Positions 1 through 6,886 of a stretch of 7,322 bases of DNA are shown in pieces. The position numbers and the translations under genes are program-made. How positions within the stretch are numbered: the first letter of the stretch is position 1; each line of letters opens with the position of its first letter. This DNA comes from JBJKRW01 sp046704445 (GTDB taxonomy: Bacteria; Patescibacteriota; Microgenomatia; UBA1406; GWC2-37-13), in assembly GCA_046704445.1 (NCBI GenBank), contig JBJKRW010000052.1, forward strand, positions 1 to 7,322, written 5' to 3'. Below the pieces are notes generated by a model. The model was not told the DNA's origin, searched no databases, and saw only the letters and a list, made by a program, of their open reading frames with translations.

Positions 1-1356
1 ATGATTCTCAATATGCTCGTAACCGCGCCGATTACCCTGGTTGTCGGTATTATTCTTGCGTTGAATCAGGATGTCGGACTGTCGTGGATTTTGGTTTGCA
101 TCATGCCGTTTATTGTTATTATTATCCTTTTTCTTCTGGTCAAGGCAATTCCTCTGTTTACGGTCATGCAGGTGAAACTCGACAAACTCAATCTTATTCT
201 TGATGAAAATCTTACCGGAGTGAGAGTGGTCCGTGCCTTTGACCGCGTCAAGCATGAAGAAAAACGGTTTGACGCCGCAAATTTCGCGGTGACAGATGTT
301 GCCATACGGGTCAATCAGATGATTGCGGTCATGATGCCGGCAATGTTTCTGGCGATTAACTTTTCAAGCGTCGCCATTATCTGGTTTGGAAGTTTACGTG
401 TTGCAGGAAGTACGTTGAATATCGGTGCCATGTTTGCGTTCCTTCAGTACGCCATGCAGATTCTGTTTTCCCTGCTATTGGTTGCACTTTTGTTTATTAT
501 GGTTCCGCGCGCCGAAGCATCAGCCAAGCGTATTAACGAAGTTCTGGCAATTAAGCCGGACATCCATGATCCGCCCAAACCGAATGATCATGCGGAGCTC
601 CGCGGGCATGTCGAGTTCAGGGACGTGACATTCAGTTATCACGGTGCGGAAACTCCCGCGCTTTCCAATATTTCATTTACCGCCGCTCCGGGAAAAGTTA
701 CCGCGATTATCGGTGGGACAGGAAGCGGTAAGTCAACACTGGTCAATCTTATTCCCCGTTGTTACGACAGTGACAGCGGACAGATTCTGGTAGACGGTGT
801 GGAAACACGCGGTATGTCCCAACACTATCTCAGGAAAAAAATAGGATTCGTGCCGCAAAAAGCAGTACTGTTTGCGGGGACAATAAACCACAATCTGAAA
901 TACGGAAAGGAAGATGCGACGGAAAAAGAAATAAAGCACGCGGCCGAAATCGCACAAGCGTCAGAATTTATTACCAAACTGCCGGATAAGTTCGACTCCG
1001 CAGTTGCACAGGGCGGGACCAATCTTTCGGGCGGACAGATGCAACGGATATCCATTGCTCGCGCTTTAGTAAGAAAACCCGAGATATATATTTTCGACGA
1101 TACGTTTTCCGCTCTTGACTTCAAAACCGACGCAAAACTGCGACAGGCTTTAAAAGGAGAAACAAAAAAGGCAACGGTTATCATTGTTGCCCAGCGTGTC
1201 AGTACGGTTATGGACGCAGATCAGATTATTGTTCTTGATAACGGCAGGTCGGTAGGTATCGGCAAGCATCACGAATTGATGAAGACGTGCAGGGTATACA
1301 GTGACATTGTTCATTCGCAGCTGTCACAGGCTGAAATCAACGAAGAAAATTTATGA
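1..1356 (+). CDS. ABC exporter half-transporter, degenerate-site subunit (5' truncated by window)
   Basis: Permease-ATPase fusion of the type I (MsbA/multidrug) exporter family; in the membrane it should pair with the next gene's product and export a lipid or drug-like substrate, identity unknown. The first base is an in-frame ATG, but Walker A lies at residue 238 rather than near 370, so about 125 residues (TM1, TM2 and the loop between) are missing and the gene almost certainly continues upstream. Visible: TM3 about 4-24, TM4 27-47, TM5 105-130, TM6 141-168; Walker A GGTGSGKST 238-246; Q-loop Q286; signature LSGGQ 342-346; Walker B ending D366 followed by D367 instead of the catalytic Glu; D-loop SALD 370-373; switch residue Q398 (AQR) instead of His. 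Asp and Gln at these places mark the non-hydrolysing site of heterodimeric exporters such as TM287/288. The stop overlaps the next start (ATGA), so the two are co-translated. Confidence 0.95.
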   Translation: MILNMLVTAPITLVVGIILALNQDVGLSWILVCIMPFIVIIILFLLVKAIPLFTVMQVKLDKLNLILDENLTGVRVVRAFDRVKHEEKRFDAANFAVTDVAIRVNQMIAVMMPAMFLAINFSSVAIIWFGSLRVAGSTLNIGAMFAFLQYAMQILFSLLLVALLFIMVPRAEASAKRINEVLAIKPDIHDPPKPNDHAELRGHVEFRDVTFSYHGAETPALSNISFTAAPGKVTAIIGGTGSGKSTLVNLIPRCYDSDSGQILVDGVETRGMSQHYLRKKIGFVPQKAVLFAGTINHNLKYGKEDATEKEIKHAAEIAQASEFITKLPDKFDSAVAQGGTNLSGGQMQRISIARALVRKPEIYIFDDTFSALDFKTDAKLRQALKGETKKATVIIVAQRVSTVMDADQIIVLDNGRSVGIGKHHELMKTCRVYSDIVHSQLSQAEINEENL

Positions 1357-3305
1357 GCGCAGATCAGATCAAAAACAAGGATTCGATGCGAGGCGCACCC
1401 GGTCCGATGGGGCGGGGATTTGGTGCTATGGGTATGCCGACTGAAAAAGCAAAGGATTTCAAAGGGACACTCATAAGGCTTGCCAAATATTTCCTGCCGG
1501 AAAAAATAAACTTTACTATTGTATTTATTGCTGCCGTGTTCGGTACGGCTTTCAATATCGTCGGCCCGAAAATCCTGGGACTCGCAACCACTAAACTGTT
1601 TGACAATCTGATATCCAGCTATCTCATCCAGGTAAAAAACCTCCAAATAAAAAATCAATTGATGCAGAATCCGGGCCTTCCTTTGAAAGCGATGCCTGTT
1701 CCGGGAATAGAGTTCGGATACATCGGTCACATCATACTTATCCTCATAGCTTTATATATCGTCAGTGCGATTTTCCTGTTTATCCAGCAATATCTTATGG
1801 CAGGCGTGGCGCAACGTACCGTGTACAAGATGCGCAAAGACGTGGATGAAAAGCTTTCGCGGCTGCCTCTGAAATATTTTGACGGAAGAACACACGGGGA
1901 AATATTGAGCCGTGCGGTCAATGACATGGATAATGTCAGCGCCACACTTCAGCAAAGCATTACCCAGCTTATTACCTCAACCGTGACCATTGTCGGCGTT
2001 TTGGTTATGATGCTTTCGATCAGTTGGGTTCTGACTTTGATTACTATCTTTACACTGCCCTTGAGTATCTTTATCGTCACGGTCATTGCCAAACGGTCCC
2101 AGGACTATTTCCGCAAACAGCAAAAATCTTTAGGCGATCTCAACGGTCATGTGGAGGAAATGTTTGTCGGACACAAAATCGTCAAGGCATTCGGGCATGA
2201 GGATGAGGCAAACAGACAGTTTGATGTCCTGAATGAAAAACTTTACGATGCCGGATGGAAGGCTCAGTATGTTTCGGGAGTTCTGTTTCCCCTTATGCGG
2301 TTTGTGGGAAATCTTGGTTACGCGCTGGTTGCGATTGTTGCCGGAATCCTGGCAACCGAAAACGGTATTGCCCTGGGAGACGTCCAGGCATTTATACAAT
2401 ACTCGTCACAGTTCACCTTTCCGATTACCCAACTTGCCAACATAACTAACATTATCCAATCCGCAATCGCATCGGCCGAACGCGTATTTGAGCTCCTGGA
2501 TGAAGAAGAACAGGTGCCCGAAGCAGTCAGTCCCGTTGTCATAAAAAATCCCAAAGGCGATGTGCGGTTTGAACACGTACAATTCGGATACAGCACGGAC
2601 AAAATTCTCATGCATGATATGAATATCTACGCAAATCCGGGTCAGATGGTAGCGATAGTCGGTCCGACAGGTGCGGGAAAAACAACCCTGGTAAATCTGC
2701 TTATGAGATTTTATGAGGTAAACGGAGGAAAAATCTTGGTTGACGGAGTGGATATAACCAAGATGAAGCGCGGGGATCTGAGACGGATGTTCGGCATGGT
2801 GTTGCAGGATACCTGGTTGTTCCACGGGACACTGAGGGAAAATATCGCCTATGGGCGCGAACACGCAACCGAAAAAGACATCGTAGCAGCGTCAACCGCA
2901 GCATATGCGGACCATTTCATCAGAACGTTGCCCGAAGGATATCACACCGTATTGAATGAAGACGCAACCAATATCTCGCAGGGGCAAAAACAACTATTAA
3001 CCATTGCCCGTGCATTCCTGGCTGATCCGGAAATCCTGATTCTGGATGAAGCAACCTCAAGCGTTGACACCAGAACCGAGCTTTTGATTCAGGATGCCAT
3101 GAGCAGACTTATGAAAGGAAGAACCAGTTTCGTCATCGCCCACAGACTTTCCACTATCCGTGACGCAGACCTTATCCTTGTCATGAATCACGGGGCCATC
3201 ATCGAAAAAGGAACACACAAAAGTTTGCTGGCGAAGAACGGGTTTTATGCAGACCTTTATAATTCTCAATTCAGGGGGCATGTGGTGAGTAATGAAGCGG
3301 AGTGA
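1353..3305 (+). CDS. ABC exporter half-transporter, catalytic-site subunit
   Basis: Complete 650-residue permease-ATPase, partner of the preceding subunit in a probable heterodimeric exporter. The Gly/Met-rich start (residues 13-28) followed by KAKDFKGTL is typical of the longer subunit of TM288/YheH-like pairs. Membrane helices lie at about 53-75, 122-148, 205-224, 226-246, 308-331 and 340-365, with a long external loop (about 85-120) between TM1 and TM2. NBD: Walker A GPTGAGKTT 437-445; Q-loop Q485; signature ISQGQ 541-545 (non-canonical); Walker B with D565 and catalytic E566; D-loop SSVD 569-572; switch H597. Its Walker A/B with the partner's LSGGQ should form the working ATP site. The start overlaps the previous stop in ATGA. 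The upstream sequence is purine-rich (GAAGAAAA) without a strong Shine-Dalgarno, so coupling is likely. The exported compound is not identifiable. Confidence 0.96.
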   Translation: MSADQIKNKDSMRGAPGPMGRGFGAMGMPTEKAKDFKGTLIRLAKYFLPEKINFTIVFIAAVFGTAFNIVGPKILGLATTKLFDNLISSYLIQVKNLQIKNQLMQNPGLPLKAMPVPGIEFGYIGHIILILIALYIVSAIFLFIQQYLMAGVAQRTVYKMRKDVDEKLSRLPLKYFDGRTHGEILSRAVNDMDNVSATLQQSITQLITSTVTIVGVLVMMLSISWVLTLITIFTLPLSIFIVTVIAKRSQDYFRKQQKSLGDLNGHVEEMFVGHKIVKAFGHEDEANRQFDVLNEKLYDAGWKAQYVSGVLFPLMRFVGNLGYALVAIVAGILATENGIALGDVQAFIQYSSQFTFPITQLANITNIIQSAIASAERVFELLDEEEQVPEAVSPVVIKNPKGDVRFEHVQFGYSTDKILMHDMNIYANPGQMVAIVGPTGAGKTTLVNLLMRFYEVNGGKILVDGVDITKMKRGDLRRMFGMVLQDTWLFHGTLRENIAYGREHATEKDIVAASTAAYADHFIRTLPEGYHTVLNEDATNISQGQKQLLTIARAFLADPEILILDEATSSVDTRTELLIQDAMSRLMKGRTSFVIAHRLSTIRDADLILVMNHGAIIEKGTHKSLLAKNGFYADLYNSQFRGHVVSNEAE

Positions 3306-3349
3306 TTCCGATTCATACGTTATTTTCTTTTTCTTGGAAAAAAGCAAAT
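3306..3349. terminator. Possible weak bidirectional terminator between convergent genes
   Basis: The 44-bp gap between two convergent stop codons holds a 6-bp stem, CTTTTT (3327-3332) against AAAAAG (3339-3344), around a 6-base loop. T-rich sequence precedes it on the plus strand and A-rich sequence follows. It is almost all A-T pairs, so it would be a poor intrinsic hairpin. The position between convergent genes is the main argument for it. Confidence 0.2.
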
Positions 3350-4447
3350 CTAATTCGTAAACTTTCCGAAGATAATATCCGTCTGGATTCCGTCTACCCC
3401 CACGCCTACGTCCGTCCAACCGGGATCCAACTGGTTGTCGTCATGAGGTTTATCTCCGGCAAATATCCATTCAATCAAATGAACGCCGCTTAATCTGTAT
3501 CCGTAACTCGAGTTTTCTCCAACGCCCCAGAAACCTAATGTTTTGAGGTTGTCCGGGTTTTGTACATAATCGCTAAAACCCGCATGTTCATCCAATTTTC
3601 CTAAGCTCGTAAAATATTGAGCTCTTGTCTGCGCGTACTTTGCCAACCTGTTATCCCATCTTAATTGGTTCCTGCCCTTATCTTTCCGGTAGTTATTGAG
3701 TGCAGTGTAAATTTCATCGGGTGTTGCCATCCTGTTATCGTCTCCGATTTTCATTGACCATGTGTGTTCACTGATTTGTTCTGCCACACCCCACGGTCCC
3801 GAATTGTCCGAATAAGGAGACTTATCGGGAGAGGCGGTCGGAAAAATTGTGGGTTCCGGGCTCAAATAGTAATTTTCAGGTTTTGTTCCGTAGATCTCAT
3901 TAAATTTATTTAACGTTGTTTTATCCAGTTCCCCTGTTTGGTTAATTGCATATTTTCTTTGGAAATTAATGACTGCGTTTTGGGTAAGATCGCCGTAATA
4001 CCCGCTGACGATACCGGCGAGATACAGGGTTTTATCCTGAGATAAAGCGGATTGAACTATTTTGACTTCGTTTCCGAATGCCCCTTTTTTTAATTCGTTG
4101 CTGATGAGTGTATATCCGGCAATTTTGTTTTCAGGCACCGTTGATTTGCTGGTGCTCCGGAACAGAACGATGAGTAGAATTAAAACAAAAGCAATCCCGC
4201 CGATGAAAGAAATACATAAAGAAAATATTGAAAGCAAGAATGCGATTTGTTTTTTAAACTTTTTTCGTATGGATTTATCAATGCGTCGGACGAATATACC
4301 CCAGGAAACAATTCCTATCAGAAATGCAGCCATTATGGCAATAAGTTCCAAATCCGGCCTTTGAGAATAATTTTGACTCAGCGTTACTGTAACGGCAAAT
4401 GCCGACATCGAGATAACCCAAATAACAAAACTCGTTAAAGTATTCAT
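3350..4447 (-). CDS. Membrane-anchored peptidoglycan-binding and CAP/SCP domain protein
   Basis: A 365-residue protein with no cleavable signal but three hydrophobic segments (about 4-24, 33-53, 68-96). The very basic stretch 54-66 should be cytoplasmic, which puts everything after residue 97 outside the membrane. Residues about 119-187 look like a PG_binding_1 domain (LKKGAFGNEVKIVQ, then GYYGDLTQNAV.NFQ). A Pro/Ser/Thr-rich linker (188-216) leads to a CAP/SCP-PR1 domain (about 243-363). The CAP cavity residues appear present: H288 (DEHAGF), E311 (GENSSYG) and H335 (W327-x7-H), followed by TDVGVGVDG. The likely role is wall-attached surface biology; bacterial CAP domains have varied or unknown activities, so no reaction is assigned. 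The ATG at 4445-4447 has only a weak GAAG-type ribosome site upstream. The gene is convergent with the ABC pair and divergent from the DUF1697 gene. Confidence 0.9.
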   Translation of the reverse strand: MNTLTSFVIWVISMSAFAVTVTLSQNYSQRPDLELIAIMAAFLIGIVSWGIFVRRIDKSIRKKFKKQIAFLLSIFSLCISFIGGIAFVLILLIVLFRSTSKSTVPENKIAGYTLISNELKKGAFGNEVKIVQSALSQDKTLYLAGIVSGYYGDLTQNAVINFQRKYAINQTGELDKTTLNKFNEIYGTKPENYYLSPEPTIFPTASPDKSPYSDNSGPWGVAEQISEHTWSMKIGDDNRMATPDEIYTALNNYRKDKGRNQLRWDNRLAKYAQTRAQYFTSLGKLDEHAGFSDYVQNPDNLKTLGFWGVGENSSYGYRLSGVHLIEWIFAGDKPHDDNQLDPGWTDVGVGVDGIQTDIIFGKFTN

Positions 4448-4468
4448 ATATTTCTTCAGAAACAGAGT

Positions 4469-4503
4469 ATTGTATATTTATATATATTTTTTAAGTTTAG
4501 CAA
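4469..4503 (-). promoter_or_regulatory. Candidate promoter for the PG-binding/CAP gene
   Basis: On the minus strand, TTGCTA (4498-4503) could serve as -35 and TATAAA (4477-4482) as -10, with a short 15-base spacer. Overlapping alternatives are TAAATA with a 17-base spacer and TACAAT at 4469-4474. The region is so AT-rich that -10-like hexamers are expected by chance. Its position 20-55 bases before the start codon is the main support. Confidence 0.3.
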
Positions 4504-4518
4504 ATTGTTGATTTTTGT

Positions 4519-4537
4519 CGCATATGCGGACCATATG
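4519..4537. promoter_or_regulatory. Palindrome and phased CATATG boxes in divergent intergenic region, possible operator
   Basis: CGCATATGCG (4519-4528) is a perfect 10-bp palindrome. A second CATATG lies at 4532-4537, starting 11 bp after the first (4521), which is about one helical turn. It overlaps a -10-like TATGAT (4534-4539) that could serve the DUF1697 gene. A dimeric repressor or activator acting on one or both divergent genes is possible but unproven. Confidence 0.3.
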
Positions 4538-4586
4538 ATTATTCTATTAATATGTCTTTTTAAACAGTTAAAATAAATTTATTTTT

Positions 4587-5117
4587 ATGAAATACTGTGC
4601 GTTATTGCGGGGAATAAATGTAGGCGGAAAGAAGACGGTAAGAATGGCTGACCTGAAAAAGGTATTCGAGAAGGCGGGGTTAACCAAGGTGATAACATAT
4701 ATCAACAGCGGCAATGTGCTATTTGAATCTAACAAAAACAACAGTCACCGACTTGAAAATGAAATTGAAAAACTTCTGGAGAAAACATTTTTTCCTGTCA
4801 AAACCGTGGTTGTTTCACAAAAAGAACTACAGGAAGTCGTGAATAATGTTCCTCATATGTGGAAGGAGGAAAATATGCGGAAATACGTCGCATTCGTCAA
4901 ATTCCCTGCACAACCCGAAGAAGTTTTGAAAGAAATCCGGCCGAAAAACAACGTTGACTTTGTGAACCCGGGTCCGGGAGTCGTATATATGACCACAAAA
5001 ACAAGTGGTCTTACCAAAAGCAGTTTTCCCAAATTTATTGCCACAAAAATATATCGCTCCGTAACTATGAGAAATTACAACACGGTTCAAAAACTCCGTG
5101 AACTTATGGAGAAGTAA
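4587..5117 (+). CDS. DUF1697 family protein
   Basis: A complete 176-residue member of DUF1697 (PF08002). Hallmarks are the opening YCALLRGINVGGKK (3-16), VRMADLKKVFEKAG, then TYINSGNVLFES in the first half, and the closing TMRNYNTVQKL, which matches the family's TxRNWNTV motif. Length agrees with the family (about 180). It is probably a soluble cytoplasmic protein; no biochemical function is established for the family as far as I know, so none is assigned. The ATG at 4587 is supported because homology begins at residue 2. No Shine-Dalgarno precedes it: the upstream 25 bases are nearly all A and T. It stands alone on its strand, divergent from the CAP gene. Its 3' end overlaps the convergent acetyltransferase gene by 14 bp, and no terminator is visible. 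Confidence 0.93.
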   Translation: MKYCALLRGINVGGKKTVRMADLKKVFEKAGLTKVITYINSGNVLFESNKNNSHRLENEIEKLLEKTFFPVKTVVVSQKELQEVVNNVPHMWKEENMRKYVAFVKFPAQPEEVLKEIRPKNNVDFVNPGPGVVYMTTKTSGLTKSSFPKFIATKIYRSVTMRNYNTVQKLRELMEK

Positions 5118-5628
5118 TCGTTGGTGTCAGTTCCTTTTCCATAACATATTCGTCGAACTTTCCGTGCAATACTTTTTTCTTTGTTTCCGTAATGTTAAAT
5201 CCCAACCGCAAATATAGGCGTATCGCGGGAATATTCGCGGAATTCACTTCTATTTTTAGTTTTTTTGTTTTTTTGTTTTTTTTCGCTTTCGTTATCAAAT
5301 TCGTTATTAATACTTTTCCCAATCCCTTTCCTCTGAATTCTTTGTTGATATATATTCCCCAAATTTCAACAAGGGGAGAGTGTTCATGTGTATAAAATAA
5401 GCCGCCCATTCCGACGATTCTATTATTGTACTGGACAAAAAGGAGAACAACTTTATTATTATTTTGTGCTTCTTCCAGTCTTTCTTTCCAGACCTCATCC
5501 TTTTTGTCGCGTTCTTCGTCATACGTTCTTGCAAAGGCATCGGGTTCGTTTTTTAAAGCCTCAAGCCTGATTTGCTTGTATGCTTTCCACTCATTCGGGT
5601 CCAAAGTGATTAGACGTATGTCGTTCAT
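5104..5628 (-). CDS. GNAT family N-acetyltransferase
   Basis: A soluble acyltransferase of the GNAT fold that should transfer an acetyl group from acetyl-CoA to an amine; the substrate is unknown. With the start at 5626-5628 it has 174 residues and opens with MNDIRLITLDPNEWKAYKQI, followed by RLEALKNEPDAF, the usual start of this subgroup. The acetyl-CoA loop is RGKGLG (99-104) after the VEIWGIYI strand, and the C-terminal motif runs VNSANIPAIRLYLRLGF (128-144), with N132 and Y139 at the usual places. An upstream ATG at 5671-5673 would add 15 residues and overlap the previous gene; I prefer the later start because it fits the family and leaves a 13-bp gap to the upstream stop. Neither start has a clear ribosome site. 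It is the last gene of the minus-strand operon. A Lys-rich segment is encoded by three long A runs. Confidence 0.92.
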   Translation of the reverse strand: MNDIRLITLDPNEWKAYKQIRLEALKNEPDAFARTYDEERDKKDEVWKERLEEAQNNNKVVLLFVQYNNRIVGMGGLFYTHEHSPLVEIWGIYINKEFRGKGLGKVLITNLITKAKKNKKTKKLKIEVNSANIPAIRLYLRLGFNITETKKKVLHGKFDEYVMEKELTPTITSP

Positions 5629-5641
5629 GAAAAAAAGTATA

Positions 5642-6559
5642 TCAGAGTAGTTTGCCCCGTGAAAAGTTTTCATTGTTGTTTCGAACCCATCTTTTTATTT
5701 CTTGTTCAAACATCCTTAGTATTTTAGGCCGTAAATACTCCAATCCTGTAGGGGACAGGATTACTCTTGTCATAATAAGAGGATGATTTTCAATTATTTC
5801 TTTAATTTTAAATTTATGCTCCTGTTTCATAAGATCGGAATTGTTCTTGAGAAGTTCCGTTAATTCGGTCCAGACAGGTAGTGCGGTCCTGAATAATATG
5901 TTTTCTTTCGCATGAAAATCGGTTATTAATTTTACCTCTTCTTCCTGACAGTCTTCATACACCCGAATGTTTTTCAGTGTTTTGTCAACCTCATGAAATT
6001 CTTCTTTAGTTAAATAGTTATACTTAACCGAAATAAGATTTTTATTAGACAAAAGCTCCAAAAAAACAATATTAAAATCAATCTTGCTTTTTACCGCAAT
6101 TTTTCTACTGATTTTTATTAATTTATTCCACCAAAAACCAACCGGTGTATCAGGATAATCCTGATAGACCAGATAACGGTCAAAATGATAATAATGGTGA
6201 TCCATTGCTCTTTGAAACAAATACAATATTATGAGAAGTGCGGTGAATTTTTCCATTGAATTTAACGAGTCGGTTTTCGGCCGAAGATCGTGTATCCAGT
6301 TGACAAATGAGGTATAGAATTTTACATTTTTCAAAAAATCATTTTTGAAAACGTCGGGATGAGTGGTATATAAATTCAATTCTTCTTTTGATAGAGGGAC
6401 AACATATTTATCCCCGTTTTCCACGAAAGCAAATCCGTCTTCGGATTTGTAGAACTTTTTATTTTTCAGCATCGGATATGAAATTCGTAAACCTGCTTTT
6501 AGCCATTTTTCTATGTCCTTATTGGAAACTCCAATTTTGTTTAGAAGCGTCTTAGACAT
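5642..6559 (-). CDS. Hypothetical protein of the mobile-domain operon
   Basis: I do not recognise this 305-residue protein. It has no signal peptide and no convincing membrane helix and is rich in Lys, Asn, Leu and aromatic residues, so it is probably cytoplasmic and mostly helical. The N-terminus (about 5-25, IGVSNKDIEKWLKAGL) looks faintly like a helix-turn-helix. A striking centre reads MDHHYYHFDRY (119-129), with H121, H122, H125 and D127, followed by a Trp pair (143-144). NYLTKEEF (181-188) recalls the segment preceding the mobile domain in some PEP-synthase-like proteins, a weak resemblance only. The C-terminal part has LSPTGLEYLRPKIL, then a basic tail. Its start lies inside the end of the upstream mobile-domain gene (8-bp overlap) with a good Shine-Dalgarno, so it is translated with it and may be its partner. 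Several lines of it are only 25-33% GC, lower than the ABC genes. Confidence 0.85.
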   Translation of the reverse strand: MSKTLLNKIGVSNKDIEKWLKAGLRISYPMLKNKKFYKSEDGFAFVENGDKYVVPLSKEELNLYTTHPDVFKNDFLKNVKFYTSFVNWIHDLRPKTDSLNSMEKFTALLIILYLFQRAMDHHYYHFDRYLVYQDYPDTPVGFWWNKLIKISRKIAVKSKIDFNIVFLELLSNKNLISVKYNYLTKEEFHEVDKTLKNIRVYEDCQEEEVKLITDFHAKENILFRTALPVWTELTELLKNNSDLMKQEHKFKIKEIIENHPLIMTRVILSPTGLEYLRPKILRMFEQEIKRWVRNNNENFSRGKLL

Positions 6560-6878
6560 TTCTTATTTCACCTTTATTGGCGTCAAGAATTATCAACTGA
6601 TTATTCTGTAAGACTTTCGTGGCCTTCTTTGTGTTTACTATGCAGGGAATACCTAGCCTGCGGGATTTTATTGCTGCATGGATCATCATTCCACCGAAGT
6701 CCGTAATTACGCCTGCTGACAAATCTATTGCTTCTTTGTATAAATCATCCGACATCTCAAACACCAAAATATCACCTTTCTTAACGTTGGGCACATCGGA
6801 GACTGTTCTCAAAATTTTAACCCTACCTTTTACTATTCCTAGACTTGTAGGAGTACCTTTGAAGAGAATATTTCCCAT
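6552..6878 (-). CDS. Free-standing PEP-utilising enzyme mobile domain, second copy
   Basis: A 108-residue protein made only of the swivelling phosphohistidine domain (PEP-utilizers, PF00391) found in PEP synthase, pyruvate phosphate dikinase and enzyme I. Features in order: KGTPTSLGIVKGRVKIL (7-23), KKGDILVFEMSDDLY (33-47), ITDFGGMMIHAAIKSRRLG (58-76) and IPCIVNTKKAT (77-87). H67 is the expected phospho-carrier His. The usual Thr-Ser before it is Met-Ile (M65, I66), and the normally acidic R-E-L-G is R-R-L-G, so this copy is the more divergent. It aligns without gaps to the upstream copy with 60 of 108 residues identical by my count. It starts 8 bp after that copy's stop, without a Shine-Dalgarno. 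No ATP-grasp or PEP-binding domain is attached or adjacent, so its phosphate donor is unknown and it may only bind or signal. Confidence 0.93.
   Translation of the reverse strand: MGNILFKGTPTSLGIVKGRVKILRTVSDVPNVKKGDILVFEMSDDLYKEAIDLSAGVITDFGGMMIHAAIKSRRLGIPCIVNTKKATKVLQNNQLIILDANKGEIRNV
6569..6575 (-). promoter_or_regulatory. Ribosome binding site for the 305-residue hypothetical gene
   Basis: On the minus strand AAAGGTG ends 9 bases before the ATG at 6557-6559. It lies inside the last codons of the second mobile-domain gene, whose stop overlaps the new start. It is the clearest Shine-Dalgarno in the window and supports the chosen start. Confidence 0.6.
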
Positions 6879-6886
6879 ATTGAAAT

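Noticed and set aside
1..3. ATG at the first base as the true start of the first ABC gene
   Set aside because: The protein would begin in TM3 and lack about 125 residues present in all functional half-transporters. The ATG is more likely an internal Met at the window edge.
1311..2864. Open frames of 139 and 152 codons on the minus strand within the ABC genes
   Set aside because: They lie opposite strongly supported ABC exporter sequence and encode low-complexity, motif-free peptides.
4081..4364. Plus-strand frames opposite the membrane part of the CAP protein
   Set aside because: They are shadows of the minus-strand gene, which has clear domains and sensible topology.
5629..5673. Upstream ATG of the acetyltransferase (15 extra residues)
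   Set aside because: The extra residues do not resemble the family, the start would overlap the previous gene by 32 bp, and there is no ribosome site. The ATG at 5626-5628 matches the usual family start.
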